Shown piece after piece: positions 25,811-36,046 of a stretch of 64,000 nucleotides of DNA. The notes beneath the pieces were generated by a model, which searched no databases, was not told the DNA's origin, and saw only the letters and a program-made list of their open reading frames with translations. The DNA is from Streptococcus sp. 29892 (GTDB lineage: Bacteria; Bacillota; Bacilli; Lactobacillales; Streptococcaceae). The stretch lies in NCBI RefSeq assembly GCF_032594935.1, contig NZ_CP118734.1:710001-774000 (forward strand), in the 5' to 3' direction. The translations under genes were made by a program, and so were the position numbers. Position 1 is the first letter of the stretch. Every line of letters starts with the position of its first letter.

Positions 25811-25869
25811 AAAACACAGATAGTTCGGCTGGATTTTATCAAAATCAGCTCGAATCTATCTGTGTTTTT
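25811..25869. terminator. Bidirectional terminator before mnmE end
   Basis: AAAACACAGATAG pairs with CTATCTGTGTTTT, with an inner GATTTTatcAAAATC stem. It separates the glycosylation genes from the converging mnmE. Confidence 0.85.
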
Positions 25870-25904
25870 ATTTACTGGCTAGTTTTTGCCCATCCTCCTT
25901 GTTC

Positions 25905-27278
25905 TTATTTTCCAAGGCAGAATTGGCTAAAGAGTTGGGTGATGAGTTCGTCTGGAGCAGCATCACCTGTGATTTCTCCCAAAATCTGCCAACAGCGGGT
26001 CAGGTCAACCTGTAACAAGTCAACAGGCATGCCCATTTCCAGTCCGTCATTAACAGCTTGCAAGCTTTGGACAGCCTGTTCAATGAGGGAAATGTGGCGG
26101 GAGTTGGAGAGGTAGGTGGCATCTTGCTCTACCAGACCAGCATTTTCAAAGAAGAGTTGGTTGATTTTTTCTTCAATTTGGTCAATGTTTTGGTTTTTCA
26201 AGACGGAAATGCGGATGACCTCCTCAGGCAGCTGGTCTGCTTCAATCTTCTCTTCTAGGTCGGTCTTGTTGAGCAGGACAATGCGGTTTGCCATGTCAGA
26301 AATGGCTAGGAGATTGCGGTCTTGCTCGGTCAGAGGCTCAGATACGTTGAGGACCAGCAGGATGAGGTCGGCCTCCTCAAGGGCTTTTTTGGAGCGTTCC
26401 ACACCGATTTTTTCAACGATGTCGTCTGTTTCACGGATACCTGCTGTATCAATCAGCTTGAGGGGGACGCCTTTGATGTTGACGTATTCTTCGATAACGT
26501 CGCGGGTTGTTCCTGCGATATCTGTAACGATGGCTTTTTCTTCGCGGAGGAGGTTATTGAGCAGGCTGGATTTTCCGACATTGGGACGACCGATAATGGC
26601 AGTTGCGATGCCTTCACGCAGGATTTTACCACGGCGGGCGGTACGGAGGAGATTTTCCAAAAGAGCTTGGAACTGGAGGGTCTTCTCACGGACCAGCTCT
26701 GTCGTCGCCTCCTCGACGTCGTCATACTCAGGGTAGTCGATGTTGACCTCGACCTGTGCCAGCGTGTTGAGAATCTCCTGGCGCGTGTCGTTGATGAGCT
26801 GGGAGAGGGAGCCGTCAAGCTGGCGGACGGCATTGTGCATGGCCTTGTCGGTCTTGGCACGGATGACATCCATAACGGCTTCAGCCTGGGTCAAATCCAC
26901 ACGGCCGTTGAGGAAGGCACGCTTGGTAAATTCACCCGGCTCAGCCATCCGAGCCCCTTGACGAATCAGGAGCTGGAGGATTTCGTTGGTAACGGCGATG
27001 CCTCCGTGAGTGTTAATCTCGATGACATCTTCGCGGGTGAAGGTGCGAGGGGAACGCATGGCTCCAATCATAACCTCATCAAGCACTTGCCCCGTCGCAG
27101 GATCAATGATATGACCGTAGTTGAGGCTGTGACTGGGTACAGTTGCTAGGTCTTTTCCTTTGAAAACCTTGCTGGCAATGGCAAAGGCATCCGTCCCAGA
27201 CAGGCGGACAATTCCAATAGCTCCCTCTCCGAGAGGGGTAGAAATAGCGGTTATTGTGTCGAATTCTTTTGTAATCAT
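25905..27278 (-). CDS. mnmE: tRNA modification GTPase MnmE
   Basis: 457 residues, full length. With MnmG it makes the 5-carboxymethylaminomethyl group on U34 of some tRNAs. An N-terminal folate-binding domain ([19 protein letters not shown]) is followed by helices and an inserted Ras-like G domain: GRPNVGKSS near 228, IAGTTRD near 252, DTAG near 274, NKTD near 337. The C-terminus FCLGK carries the conserved catalytic Cys. The gene is monocistronic on the minus strand. Confidence 0.96.
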   Translation of the reverse strand: MITKEFDTITAISTPLGEGAIGIVRLSGTDAFAIASKVFKGKDLATVPSHSLNYGHIIDPATGQVLDEVMIGAMRSPRTFTREDVIEINTHGGIAVTNEILQLLIRQGARMAEPGEFTKRAFLNGRVDLTQAEAVMDVIRAKTDKAMHNAVRQLDGSLSQLINDTRQEILNTLAQVEVNIDYPEYDDVEEATTELVREKTLQFQALLENLLRTARRGKILREGIATAIIGRPNVGKSSLLNNLLREEKAIVTDIAGTTRDVIEEYVNIKGVPLKLIDTAGIRETDDIVEKIGVERSKKALEEADLILLVLNVSEPLTEQDRNLLAISDMANRIVLLNKTDLEEKIEADQLPEEVIRISVLKNQNIDQIEEKINQLFFENAGLVEQDATYLSNSRHISLIEQAVQSLQAVNDGLEMGMPVDLLQVDLTRCWQILGEITGDAAPDELITQLFSQFCLGK

Positions 27279-27297
27279 AATAATGTGCTTTCTAACT

Positions 27298-27447
27298 AGA
27301 ATCTGTATTCACTTGATATAAGAGATAGTTTTAAGCTAATCTAGATAATTTTTCAAGGGAATACTGACTGTATTTTTAAAAAAACTAACGATGAGTAGCT
27401 GATAAACTAGCCTTAGATGGAAGTGCTGAACAGTGAATACAGGTTCT
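27298..27447. repeat. Inverted-repeat-bounded 150-bp segment
   Basis: AGAATCTGTATTCACTT at 27298-27314 is repeated inverted at 27431-27447 with one or two mismatches (core CTGTATTCACT/AGTGAATACAG is perfect). The interior has no gene. It could be a relic of a small non-autonomous element or a long-range hairpin in the region upstream of mnmE. Confidence 0.55.
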
Positions 27448-27500
27448 TAAATCTTACCTATAAGTTTAACATGGAATGAAGAAAAAAGCACATATGAGGA

Positions 27501-27740
27501 ATGGATAGTACAAATATATGTATAGAAAACGATTTAAAGCTTGAAATAATAATAACAGAGATAAAAAGCACCGAATCGGTGCACAAAATTAGGTATAGAC
27601 AAAGCCATATTTTAACTTGTTTAGTCGTTTCAAACGATAACTTTGTAGGTCAAGGATTTCTGAATAAGAGATTTTACACTAGTGGGGAACCGCTGGTTTT
27701 TAACTTGAATAAAGAAATATTTTCATATGCGAAATTGTAA
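27501..27740 (+). CDS. Doubtful small ORF
   Basis: 79 codons in a 519-bp gap between mnmE and the HAD genes. It begins MDSTNICIENDLKLEI and matches no family I know. AGGA directly abuts the ATG, which is too close for a good ribosome site. No promoter is evident. It may be chance. Confidence 0.25.
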   Translation: MDSTNICIENDLKLEIIITEIKSTESVHKIRYRQSHILTCLVVSNDNFVGQGFLNKRFYTSGEPLVFNLNKEIFSYAKL

Positions 27741-27769
27741 GACAAGATTCGAAATTCGATGGAACTATG

Positions 27770-27775
27770 GTATAA
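27770..27775 (+). promoter_or_regulatory. Extended -10 promoter for HAD genes
   Basis: TGGTATAAT forms an extended -10 with TATAAT at 27770-27775, 23 bp before the start codon of the first HAD gene, whose ribosome site is GAGGGGAA. Confidence 0.55.
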
Positions 27776-27797
27776 TGGATGAGATGAGGGGAACTGT

Positions 27798-28610
27798 ATG
27801 TTGTATAAAAAAATAATTGCAAGCGATATGGATGGGACCTTTCTACGAGAGGATCATCACTTTGACAAGGAGCGTTTTCGCCGCCTACTTGCTCAATTTA
27901 AAACGGAGGGCTATCTGTTTGTAGCGGCAAGTGGTCGTTCTCTACCAGGTTTGAAACTCTTGTTCGAGGATTTCTTAGATGATATTGCCCTGGTTGCAGA
28001 AAATGGAGCAGTAGTTCTGTATGGTAATCAGACGATTTACATGGATGAGCCCATTAAACCAGCAACCTATCTATCCTTGGTGGATGAACTGATTAAGAGC
28101 GGATATGTTAAACCTCAGCATATCACCCTATCTGGTCTGAAGGCTTCTTACATGTTGGATACGGTTGAAGATGATCTATATCAGGTCCTATCAGACTATT
28201 ACCAAGATATTGTTTTGCTTCCACGTTTTGAGGATGTTTCTGAGGATATTATTAAATTAAATCTCTATATTGATGAGGATATACGTACAGAAGCGCAAGA
28301 CTGGATCAATAATCATTTTCAACAATTGACTGCTGTCACGACGGGCTTTACCTCAATCGACATTATCTTGTCAGGTGTTCATAAGGGAATTGGTTTATCG
28401 CATTTATGCAAGTACTTTGGCTTGTCAGGAAAGGATTTGATCGCCTTCGGAGATAACCAAAATGACCTAGAAATGATGAAGCTAGCAGCCTTTTCTGTTG
28501 CGACCGCAAATGCAGTTGATGAAGTCAAGACACGAGCAGACTTGGTTATTGGGCATTGTAATGAAGAAGCCGTGATGGCCTACATGGAGGAATTAGTAAA
28601 TGGCAATTAA
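27798..28610 (+). CDS. Cof-type HAD-IIB phosphatase
   Basis: 270 residues of the haloacid dehalogenase superfamily. Motif I is SDMDGTF near 10 (nucleophile and general acid Asp), motif II is AASGRS near 44, and the late motif is GDNQNDLEMM near 214, with the cap domain between. Cof-like enzymes hydrolyse sugar phosphates or similar small molecules. It is first of a likely operon: HAD, HAD, ftsY, with an 11-bp overlap to the next gene. Confidence 0.9.
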   Translation: MLYKKIIASDMDGTFLREDHHFDKERFRRLLAQFKTEGYLFVAASGRSLPGLKLLFEDFLDDIALVAENGAVVLYGNQTIYMDEPIKPATYLSLVDELIKSGYVKPQHITLSGLKASYMLDTVEDDLYQVLSDYYQDIVLLPRFEDVSEDIIKLNLYIDEDIRTEAQDWINNHFQQLTAVTTGFTSIDIILSGVHKGIGLSHLCKYFGLSGKDLIAFGDNQNDLEMMKLAAFSVATANAVDEVKTRADLVIGHCNEEAVMAYMEELVNGN

Positions 28611-29412
28611 GTTGATTGCATTAGATTTAGATGGAACGCTTCTGACATCTGATAAACGGATTTCAGAGGCAAATAAAAAAGCTCTACAAGCTGCGCGTGA
28701 TCAGGGGGTCTATGTGGTTTTGACTACAGGACGCCCCTTGCAAGCCATTGGCGTTTTTTTGGAAGAATTAGATTTGCTGGGTGAGGGGCAGTATTCCATT
28801 ACCTTTAATGGTGGTCTGGTTCAAGAAAATACAGGTCGGGTTTTGGATAAGGTGGGCTTTACCATTGAGGAAGTCCGTGCCATTCGTCAGGTGACCAATG
28901 AACTAGATTTACCCCTTGATGCAGTCTATGGTGGGGATGTATACTCTCTACCAGCTTTCCACGAATCTCTCTATTTGACTGCTAACCCCCTTTTGAATAA
29001 AATCAAGGTGACTGATGACGAATTGCCAGAGGATTTTGTGTACAATAAGGCAGTATCAGCAGTAGATGCAGATTTCTTGGATGCACAAATTCCGAAAATT
29101 CCTGCGGAAATGCACGAACGTTTTGAGATTTTTAAATCGCGTGATATTTTGCTTGAGTGGAGCCCTAAAGGTGTTCACAAGGCAAATGGTTTGGCTAAGT
29201 TGATTGGTCATCTGGGAATTGACCAGTCAGAAGTCATGGCTTGTGGCGATGAGGGCAATGACCTTTCTATGATTGAATGGGCTGGTATGGGTGTTGCTAT
29301 GGCTAATGCCACAGATGAGATAAAAGCTGCCGCCAAGGTAGTTTTGCCTAAGACCAATGATGAAGACGGCATTGCCTGGGCTGTTGAACACTATGTATTG
29401 AACGAGGGCTAG
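28600..29412 (+). CDS. Cof-type HAD-IIB phosphatase, second copy
   Basis: 270 residues, with motif I LDLDGTLLTSD near 8, TTGRP near 42, and GDEGNDLSMIEWAG near 209. It resembles YidA-type sugar phosphatases (SPKGVHKANGLAKL in the core). It overlaps the HAD gene before it by 11 bp and lies 1 bp before ftsY. The two HAD proteins differ clearly, so this is an old pair and not a fresh duplication. Confidence 0.92.
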   Translation: MAIKLIALDLDGTLLTSDKRISEANKKALQAARDQGVYVVLTTGRPLQAIGVFLEELDLLGEGQYSITFNGGLVQENTGRVLDKVGFTIEEVRAIRQVTNELDLPLDAVYGGDVYSLPAFHESLYLTANPLLNKIKVTDDELPEDFVYNKAVSAVDADFLDAQIPKIPAEMHERFEIFKSRDILLEWSPKGVHKANGLAKLIGHLGIDQSEVMACGDEGNDLSMIEWAGMGVAMANATDEIKAAAKVVLPKTNDEDGIAWAVEHYVLNEG

Positions 29413-29413
29413 T

Positions 29414-30691
29414 ATGGGATTATTCGATCGATTGTTTGGACAAAAGGCTCAGGAAGAGCCTAGAGAAGAAGTTGTTGAAGAAATGGAAGTAGAGCAGTTG
29501 GCTTCAAGCGAAGATACTGTAACTACTGAAGTTGAGTCAGCTAGTCAAGAAAAGGAAGAGTTTCAGTCTGATGTAGCAGAGTCTGAATTGACGGCCGAGC
29601 AAGAAGCTCAGAAACAACGGACCTTAGACATGATGGCTCAGTATTATGCAGCCAAAGAAGCCGCTGCGGCTCGAGTGAAGGAAGCGCAGGAACAAGGTTT
29701 TGACCCTGCTATTCAAACCAAGGTCAAGGAAGAGCCTGTTGAGGAAGTTGTTCCAGTCGAGCAGGAAAGTGAGCAGGACAAGTACCAGCGGACCTTGAAA
29801 AAGACCCGTACAGGCTTTGGTGCAAGACTTAACGAATTCTTTGCTAATTTCCGTTCAGTAGACGAAGAATTTTTCGAAGAATTGGAAGAAATGTTGATTT
29901 TGTCAGACGTAGGCGTGCAGGTAGCCTCTACGCTAACAGAGGAGCTCCGATATGAAGCCAAACTACAGAAGGCTAAAAAGACAGATGAACTCCGTCGGGT
30001 TATCATCGAAAAATTGGTGGATATTTACGAAAAAGACGGTCAATTCAGCGAGCAGATCAACTTCCAAGACGACCTGACTGTCATGCTCTTTGTCGGTGTC
30101 AACGGGGTTGGGAAGACCACCTCTATCGGTAAGTTGGCCTACAAGTACAAGCAAGCTGGTAAGAAGGTCATGCTGGTTGCGGCGGACACCTTCCGTGCGG
30201 GTGCTGTAGCCCAGCTGGTCGAGTGGGGCCGCCGTGTTGATGTACCTGTAGTCACTGGTCCTGAAAAGTCAGACCCAGCCAGCGTGGTCTTTGACGGGGT
30301 CAAACGTGCCGTGGCAGAAGGCGTGGACATTCTCATGATTGACACAGCAGGTCGTTTGCAGAATAAAGATAACCTTATGGCAGAGCTGGAAAAAATCGGT
30401 CGTATCATCAAACGGACCTTACCTGATGCACCGCATGAAACCCTCTTAGCACTAGATGCCTCCACAGGTCAAAACGCCCTTAGTCAAGCCAAGGAATTTG
30501 CAAAAATTACTCCATTGACAGGTCTTGTTTTGACCAAGCTAGACGGTACTGCAAAAGGCGGCGTCGTTCTTGCTATTCGTCAGGAACTAGATATTCCAGT
30601 TAAACTAATTGGTTTTGGTGAGAAAATCGATGACATCGGAGAATTCAAGTCTGAAGAGTTCATGCGTGGGCTCTTGGAAGGATTGCTATAG
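29414..30691 (+). CDS. ftsY: Signal recognition particle receptor FtsY
   Basis: 425 residues. A long acidic N-terminal A domain (1-120, Glu-rich) that touches the membrane is followed by the NG GTPase: G1 GVNGVGKTT near 227, DTFRAGA near 255, DTAGR near 313, TKLDGTAKGG near 374. It docks SRP-ribosome complexes to the membrane for cotranslational insertion. It follows the second HAD gene by 1 bp. Confidence 0.97.
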   Translation: MGLFDRLFGQKAQEEPREEVVEEMEVEQLASSEDTVTTEVESASQEKEEFQSDVAESELTAEQEAQKQRTLDMMAQYYAAKEAAAARVKEAQEQGFDPAIQTKVKEEPVEEVVPVEQESEQDKYQRTLKKTRTGFGARLNEFFANFRSVDEEFFEELEEMLILSDVGVQVASTLTEELRYEAKLQKAKKTDELRRVIIEKLVDIYEKDGQFSEQINFQDDLTVMLFVGVNGVGKTTSIGKLAYKYKQAGKKVMLVAADTFRAGAVAQLVEWGRRVDVPVVTGPEKSDPASVVFDGVKRAVAEGVDILMIDTAGRLQNKDNLMAELEKIGRIIKRTLPDAPHETLLALDASTGQNALSQAKEFAKITPLTGLVLTKLDGTAKGGVVLAIRQELDIPVKLIGFGEKIDDIGEFKSEEFMRGLLEGLL

Positions 30692-30744
30692 AAAAATATG
30701 CTGGACGAGTTCTCCATAAAGGATATCTCGTCCAGCATATTTTT
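30692..30744. terminator. Bidirectional terminator between ftsY and ltaS-like gene
   Basis: AAAAATATGCTGGACGAG at 30692-30709 pairs perfectly with CTCGTCCAGCATATTTTT at 30727-30744, an 18-bp stem. Confidence 0.93.
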
Positions 30745-30746
30745 GA

Positions 30747-32921
30747 TTATTGGGAAGAAGTACTGGTTGACGTACTACTTTCTGTACTCGAACTGGCTGT
30801 ACTGCTTGTGGAACTACCGTTTAATTCTAGGTAGCTTGGTGCCTTGAAGAGGTCAACAGTGGATTGGTTTCCGTTCTGGCTGTAGAGACTGGTTGATTGG
30901 TCGCCAAGCTCTGTTTCGATGGCAATCTCAGCAGCCAAGGAATCAATATAGTTATACTTGCTAGCATCCAGGGCAGGTAGACCATTGTCAAAGAAGCGGA
31001 TGAGGTCGCCGGTTTGAATAGCATCACTCGCTGCTAATTGGGCAGTTGCAGCTTCCTTAATCACATCAATTTCCTTTTGGGTGGTTTCGTCAGGATTGGT
31101 AATTTCAATCCCTGTTTCGGTATAGTAAATCTTACCTGCATAGCTGGTGTATTTTGGTGTGATAAAACTTCCTTCTGTTCGGAGAGCCACGATTTGCTTG
31201 TTTTGAGGTGACAATAAATCCTGACCGACCTGTAAGAAATTATTTGCTTTTATGCCTAGCAGGTGTTCGAGTGTTGGGAGGGCATCGATTTCTCCGCCAA
31301 AGGTATTGAAAATGCCTCCCGTGGTCATACCTGGCACCACAATCATATATGGGACGCGTTGTAGCATAGCATTGTCAAATTCTGTCCAGGTTTGCGGGTC
31401 CTTATTTAAAAGGGGGGCTAAGTCTGGATTGCGTGAATTAGATATTCCATAATGGTCGCCGTAGAGGACGATAACTGAATTTTCATATAGACCAGTCGCC
31501 TTCAAATAGTCAAAGAAGGATTTGATGGACGTATCCAAATAATTGGCAGTAGCAAAATAGCCGTTGATGGTTTCATCATCCGTATCAGCCAAGGGAAATC
31601 CTTTCTCATCGCCAATCAAGCTAGTGGTATAAGGATAGTGGTTGGATACGGTGATGAACTTGGCATAAAATGGTTGCTGCATCCGTTCCAAATATTTGAT
31701 GGAATCTGCAAACATGATTTTATCATTTAAACCATACTGGAAAGAGTTTTCTTCTGTCGCTTCGGAAAAGTAGGATTGGTCAAAGAAATAGTTGTATCCC
31801 CATTGTTTGTAGGTGTTATTCCTATTCCAAAAACTAGCCGAATTACCGTGGAAGACAGCAGATGTGTAGCCACCGTTCTGAGATAGGATATAAGGTGCTG
31901 CTTGCTGGGTATTGCTTCCGCCATACTGGACCATAAAGGAACCTTGGTTTAGTCCAAATAAGGAGGTTTCAATCATGGTTTCAGCATCGGAGGTTTTACC
32001 CGCCTTGACTTGATTGAAGAAATTGGAGAAAGCTAGAGTAGAGTTGGAATGATAGAGAGAATTGAGAAAGGGAGTTACCTCGTATTCTGCTCCATTAACC
32101 TTTAGCTTGTAATCAATGACAAATTGTTGCAGGCTTTCAAGATGGAGATAGATGACGTTGCGTCCCTTGGCGATGCCGAAATAGTTATCATTGGGCTGGG
32201 CATAGTGTTCCTCAACATACTGTTTAATGGGTTCAAGGTCACTTGGATTGGCTCCTGAGCGATCCTTATGGGCTGTATAGGTCTGATGAGCATTATAACC
32301 TAAAAAGGCTGGCAAACCCAAGGCTCTGACGATATAGGTATTGGAAAACCCCCGTGTCAACAATTCAGGTCGATCAACTTCAGCCAAAAATAGATTGATG
32401 GAGAAGAGCAGGGTTGAGAATGCTGTTACAGCAAAGCTAGCTTTGGACTGGAAAGCTTGTGGATCCCACTGTAGATTTTTCCGATAAAAAAGAATGCCGA
32501 AGGCGATAAAGTCCAGAAAATAAACCAGATCCCAGGGCCGAAATAGCTTGATTGCTGCTTCACCAAGACCTGCGGAAACACTAGATGTTGCCATCATGGT
32601 TGAGATGGAAATGTAGTCTGAAAATTCTCGGTAGTAAACAGCATTTGAGAACAGCCAGGCGAAGAGTAGGATATAGAGGACGCTGGCCAGTCCATAAAAT
32701 AGTTTAGTCTGTTTGGCGTATAGGGCCAGTCCTATTAAGAGTAGAGCGATTGGTAAGGGATTGAGAATGGCAATGAAATGCTGAAACAATCCCTGTAAAT
32801 CTAAGCTAAAATCAACGTAGTAGGCCCAGAGGGTCTTGAGCCAATACATCACTAGAAGTAGGAGGACGAAGCCAAACCGAGTTTTGGAAAGCTCTTTGAC
32901 ATAGTCAATTATTTTTTTCAC
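30747..32921 (-). CDS. LtaS-like membrane sulfatase-fold phosphoglycerol transferase
   Basis: 724 residues. About five membrane helices in the first 190 residues are followed by an extracellular sulfatase-fold domain. The catalytic Thr is Thr310 in KTSDAETMIE, and the metal site region YGDHYGISN lies near 490. Such enzymes transfer glycerol phosphate from phosphatidylglycerol to make lipoteichoic acid. The C-terminal tail is a low-complexity Ser/Thr run (SSTSSTASSSTESSTSTS) not found in classical LtaS, perhaps a flexible or glycosylated end. Streptococci often carry more than one member, so it may not be the main LTA synthase. Confidence 0.87.
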   Translation of the reverse strand: MKKIIDYVKELSKTRFGFVLLLLVMYWLKTLWAYYVDFSLDLQGLFQHFIAILNPLPIALLLIGLALYAKQTKLFYGLASVLYILLFAWLFSNAVYYREFSDYISISTMMATSSVSAGLGEAAIKLFRPWDLVYFLDFIAFGILFYRKNLQWDPQAFQSKASFAVTAFSTLLFSINLFLAEVDRPELLTRGFSNTYIVRALGLPAFLGYNAHQTYTAHKDRSGANPSDLEPIKQYVEEHYAQPNDNYFGIAKGRNVIYLHLESLQQFVIDYKLKVNGAEYEVTPFLNSLYHSNSTLAFSNFFNQVKAGKTSDAETMIETSLFGLNQGSFMVQYGGSNTQQAAPYILSQNGGYTSAVFHGNSASFWNRNNTYKQWGYNYFFDQSYFSEATEENSFQYGLNDKIMFADSIKYLERMQQPFYAKFITVSNHYPYTTSLIGDEKGFPLADTDDETINGYFATANYLDTSIKSFFDYLKATGLYENSVIVLYGDHYGISNSRNPDLAPLLNKDPQTWTEFDNAMLQRVPYMIVVPGMTTGGIFNTFGGEIDALPTLEHLLGIKANNFLQVGQDLLSPQNKQIVALRTEGSFITPKYTSYAGKIYYTETGIEITNPDETTQKEIDVIKEAATAQLAASDAIQTGDLIRFFDNGLPALDASKYNYIDSLAAEIAIETELGDQSTSLYSQNGNQSTVDLFKAPSYLELNGSSTSSTASSSTESSTSTSTSSQ

Positions 32922-33019
32922 AAATACACCTCATGGTCCTTTCTAAATCTCAGTTCATTATACCATAATTTTAAAATAAGCCTCAAAGTTTGGAGTTTTT
33001 TTGGAATATATGCAAAATC

Positions 33020-33028
33020 GTGTTATAA
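33020..33028 (+). promoter_or_regulatory. Extended -10 promoter for the rRNA methyltransferase-aroD group
   Basis: TGTTATAAT is an extended -10 with TATAAT at about 33023-33028, a few bases before the start codon at 33036. This implies a nearly leaderless transcript or a second promoter further upstream. Confidence 0.45.
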
Positions 33029-33035
33029 TAAATAT

Positions 33036-34199
33036 ATGAAAATAAAGGTAAATCGAAATGTAGAGCAGAAGATTAACAGGGGCATTCAACTCCTAGATAG
33101 TGCTGATTTTTCAGGTTTTTCTGTGACAGAAGATAGGCTTGTTGACCTGGTTTCTGAAGCTGGAAAGTATCTTGGAGCAGCTTATCTTTCTCCTCAAAAT
33201 AAGGGGATTGGCTGGCTGTATAGTCGCTCCAAAGACGAAGTGACAGAAAGCTTCTTTGTGAACCTGTTCAGGAAAGCACGACAGAAGCGACATTATTTTT
33301 ACCAGTCTGACTTGACCACTGCCTTTCGTTTGTTCAATCAAGATGGGGATGATTTCGGTGGCTTGACGGTTGACTTATATGATGAATATGCAGTTTTTTC
33401 CTGGTATAATACCTTTATCTATTCGAGGAAGGATATGATTATTACTGCCTTCCAAGAGGTCTTTCCAGAGGTGAAGGGTGCCTATGAGAAAATCCGTTTT
33501 AAGGGCTTGGACTATGAGTCAGCCTTTCTATACGGACAAGAGGCGCCGGAAAATTTCACTGTTTTAGAGAATGGGGTTGCCTATCAAGTTTTCATGAATG
33601 ACGGCTTGATGACAGGTATTTTTCTGGATCAACATGAAGTCCGAGGTTCCTTAGTAGATGGACTGGCGGCTGGAAAATCACTGCTCAACATGTTTTCCTA
33701 CACAGCAGCCTTCTCAATTGCTGCCGCTATTGGTGGGGCAATAGAGACCACTTCGGTTGACTTAGCCAAGCGATCGTGTGAACTTTCTAAAGCTCATTTT
33801 AAGGTTAATGGTATAGAATTAGATCATCATCACTTTGTGGTCATGGATGTCTTTGAATATTTCAAGTATGCTAAGCGCAAGGGATCGAGCTATGATGTCA
33901 TTGTCTTGGACCCACCCAGCTTTGCCCGTAATAAAAAGCAGACATTTTCGGTAGCTAAGGATTACCACAAACTAATTTCTCAGTCCTTAGAGATTTTAAA
34001 TCCAAATGGAGTAATCATTGCATCAACCAATGCAGCCAATGTTACGGTTGAGAAATTCCGTCAACAGATTGAGAAAGGGTTTGGTTCTCAAAAACATGGC
34101 TATTTGGCAGCCTATCGCCTACCAGCCGATTTTACAATCAATAAAAATGATGAAAGTAGTAATTACCTCAAGGTCTTTACGATAAGGGTAGAAAAATGA
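33036..34199 (+). CDS. RlmI-like class I rRNA methyltransferase
   Basis: 387 residues. A PUA-like N-terminal region leads into a Rossmann methyltransferase with [16 protein letters not shown] (motif I) near 223 and the catalytic [14 protein letters not shown] near 290, as in m5C rRNA methyltransferases RlmI/YwbD. The rRNA base modified in streptococci is not certain. It overlaps aroD by 4 bp, so it starts the aromatic operon. Confidence 0.85.
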   Translation: MKIKVNRNVEQKINRGIQLLDSADFSGFSVTEDRLVDLVSEAGKYLGAAYLSPQNKGIGWLYSRSKDEVTESFFVNLFRKARQKRHYFYQSDLTTAFRLFNQDGDDFGGLTVDLYDEYAVFSWYNTFIYSRKDMIITAFQEVFPEVKGAYEKIRFKGLDYESAFLYGQEAPENFTVLENGVAYQVFMNDGLMTGIFLDQHEVRGSLVDGLAAGKSLLNMFSYTAAFSIAAAIGGAIETTSVDLAKRSCELSKAHFKVNGIELDHHHFVVMDVFEYFKYAKRKGSSYDVIVLDPPSFARNKKQTFSVAKDYHKLISQSLEILNPNGVIIASTNAANVTVEKFRQQIEKGFGSQKHGYLAAYRLPADFTINKNDESSNYLKVFTIRVEK

Positions 34200-34870
34200 G
34201 AATAGTAGTACCTATTATGCCTAGAAATTTGGAAGAAGTAGAGGCTCTTGATGTTGGGAGATTAGCTGAAGCAGATCTCATTGAGTGGAGAGCGGATTAT
34301 CTTCCAAAAGAGGATATTCTAAGAGTAGCTCCTGCCATTTTTGAAAAATGCAATGGCAAGGAAGTGATTTTTACAGTTCGAACGACCCGTGAGGGTGGCT
34401 ATTTGGATTTGGCAGATCAGGAATATGTGGACTTGATTAAGGAAGTGGCTGCCCTCTATCAGCCAGACTACATTGATTTTGAATATTATTCCTATCAGTC
34501 AGTTTTTGAACAGATGTTGGAGTTTCCAAATCTTGTTTTGAGTTATCATAATTTTGATGAAACACCTGCTAATTATTTGGAAATCATGTCTGAATTGACT
34601 AGCCTTTCGCCAGCAGTAGTTAAAATGGCAGTCTTGGCAAAGAGTGAGCAGGATGTCTTGGATGTTATGAACTATACTCGTGGCTTCAAGACCTTAAATG
34701 CTGAACAGACCTTTGCGACCATTGCCATGGGTGAGCTAGGAAAAATCACACGGATTGCAGGGGTAATTACTGGTTCTTGTTGGACCTTTGCAAGTTTGGA
34801 TGAAGTATCGGCTCCAGGACAGATGTCTTTGGCCAATACACGTAAGTTTTTGGAAATTTTGGAGAATTAA
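34196..34870 (+). CDS. aroD: 3-dehydroquinate dehydratase, type I
   Basis: 224 residues. Third step of the shikimate pathway. Family features are IEWRADYL near 30, LSYHNFDET near 118 with the catalytic His, and the Schiff-base Lys in [11 protein letters not shown] near 143. It overlaps the upstream methyltransferase (ATGA) and lies 2 bp before aroC. Confidence 0.95.
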   Translation: MRIVVPIMPRNLEEVEALDVGRLAEADLIEWRADYLPKEDILRVAPAIFEKCNGKEVIFTVRTTREGGYLDLADQEYVDLIKEVAALYQPDYIDFEYYSYQSVFEQMLEFPNLVLSYHNFDETPANYLEIMSELTSLSPAVVKMAVLAKSEQDVLDVMNYTRGFKTLNAEQTFATIAMGELGKITRIAGVITGSCWTFASLDEVSAPGQMSLANTRKFLEILEN

Positions 34871-34872
34871 AT

Positions 34873-36039
34873 ATGCGTTATTTAACAGCTGGTGAGTCCC
34901 ATGGACCACGCTTAACAGCCATCATCGAGGGAGTTCCAGCTGGTCTTCCTTTGACTGCAGAAGATATCAATGCGGATTTGAAACGTCGCCAAGGTGGTTA
35001 CGGTCGTGGAAGCCGGATGCAAATCGAAACAGACCGTGTAGAAATTACGGCTGGTGTGCGCCATGGTAAGACCACGGGGGCCCCAATTACCCTCAATGTG
35101 ACCAATAAGGACCATCAAAAGTGGCTAGATATTATGGCTGTAGAAGATATTGAGGACAAGCTCAAGAGCAAGCGTCGTATCAGACATCCTCGTCCAGGTC
35201 ATGCGGACTTGGTTGGTGGTATGAAATACCGTTTTGATGATTTGCGAAATTCCTTGGAGCGTTCCAGTGCGCGTGAAACAACCATGCGTGTGGCAGTCGG
35301 TGCCGTCGCCAAACGAATTTTGGCGGAGCTGGATATTGAAATTGCCAACCACGTTGTCGTTTTCGGTGGTAAGGAAATTGATGTTCCAGATGGCTTAACT
35401 GTTGCAGAAATCAAAGAACGTGCAGCCAAGTCTGAAGTTTCCATCGTTAACCAAGAGCGTGAAGAGGAAATCAAGGCTTATATTGACCAAATCAAGCGTG
35501 ATGGGGATACCATTGGTGGTGTCGTCGAAACCATTGTTGGTGGTGTTCCAGTTGGTTTAGGTTCCTATGTTCAATGGGATAAGAAATTGGATGCTAAACT
35601 GGCTCAGGCAGTTGTGTCTATCAATGCCTTTAAAGGTGCAGAATTTGGTGTCGGCTTCCAAGCCGGTTACCTAAAAGGCAGTCAGGTCATGGATGAAATT
35701 CTTTGGTCTGAGCAAGAGGGCTACACACGCAGAACCAACAATCTCGGTGGTTTTGAAGGTGGCATGACAAATGGTGAGCCCTTGGTTATTCGTGGTGTGA
35801 TGAAACCAATTCCAACCCTCTACAAGCCTTTGATGTCTGTTGACATTGATACTCATGAGCCTTATAAGGCGACTGTGGAGCGTTCTGACCCAACGGCTCT
35901 TCCAGCAGCTGGTGTGGTTATGGAATCTGTAGTTGCTACGACCATTGCAACAGAAATCTTGGAGAAATTTTCTTCTGATAACATGGAAGAATTAAAGGCT
36001 GCAGTAGCCAGTCACCGTGATTATGTTAGAAATTTCTAG
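34873..36039 (+). CDS. aroC: Chorismate synthase
   Basis: 388 residues; converts 5-enolpyruvylshikimate-3-phosphate to chorismate using reduced FMN. Signatures are GESHGP at the N-terminus, [11 protein letters not shown] near 43, [12 protein letters not shown] near 106, [15 protein letters not shown] near 131 and the C-terminal [13 protein letters not shown]. It sits in the aroD-aroC-tyrA order. Confidence 0.97.
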   Translation: MRYLTAGESHGPRLTAIIEGVPAGLPLTAEDINADLKRRQGGYGRGSRMQIETDRVEITAGVRHGKTTGAPITLNVTNKDHQKWLDIMAVEDIEDKLKSKRRIRHPRPGHADLVGGMKYRFDDLRNSLERSSARETTMRVAVGAVAKRILAELDIEIANHVVVFGGKEIDVPDGLTVAEIKERAAKSEVSIVNQEREEEIKAYIDQIKRDGDTIGGVVETIVGGVPVGLGSYVQWDKKLDAKLAQAVVSINAFKGAEFGVGFQAGYLKGSQVMDEILWSEQEGYTRRTNNLGGFEGGMTNGEPLVIRGVMKPIPTLYKPLMSVDIDTHEPYKATVERSDPTALPAAGVVMESVVATTIATEILEKFSSDNMEELKAAVASHRDYVRNF

Positions 36040-36046
36040 GTCGACA

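Noticed and set aside
25750..26115. 121-codon plus-strand ORF after the cytidylyltransferase gene
   Set aside because: It overlaps the end of that gene, passes through the terminator and then runs antisense to mnmE. No ribosome site or family match.
26322..27149. 275-codon plus-strand ORF opposite mnmE
   Set aside because: It lies wholly on the antisense of mnmE, which has all GTPase motifs and full length. The ORF has no recognisable domain and reflects codon bias on the other strand.
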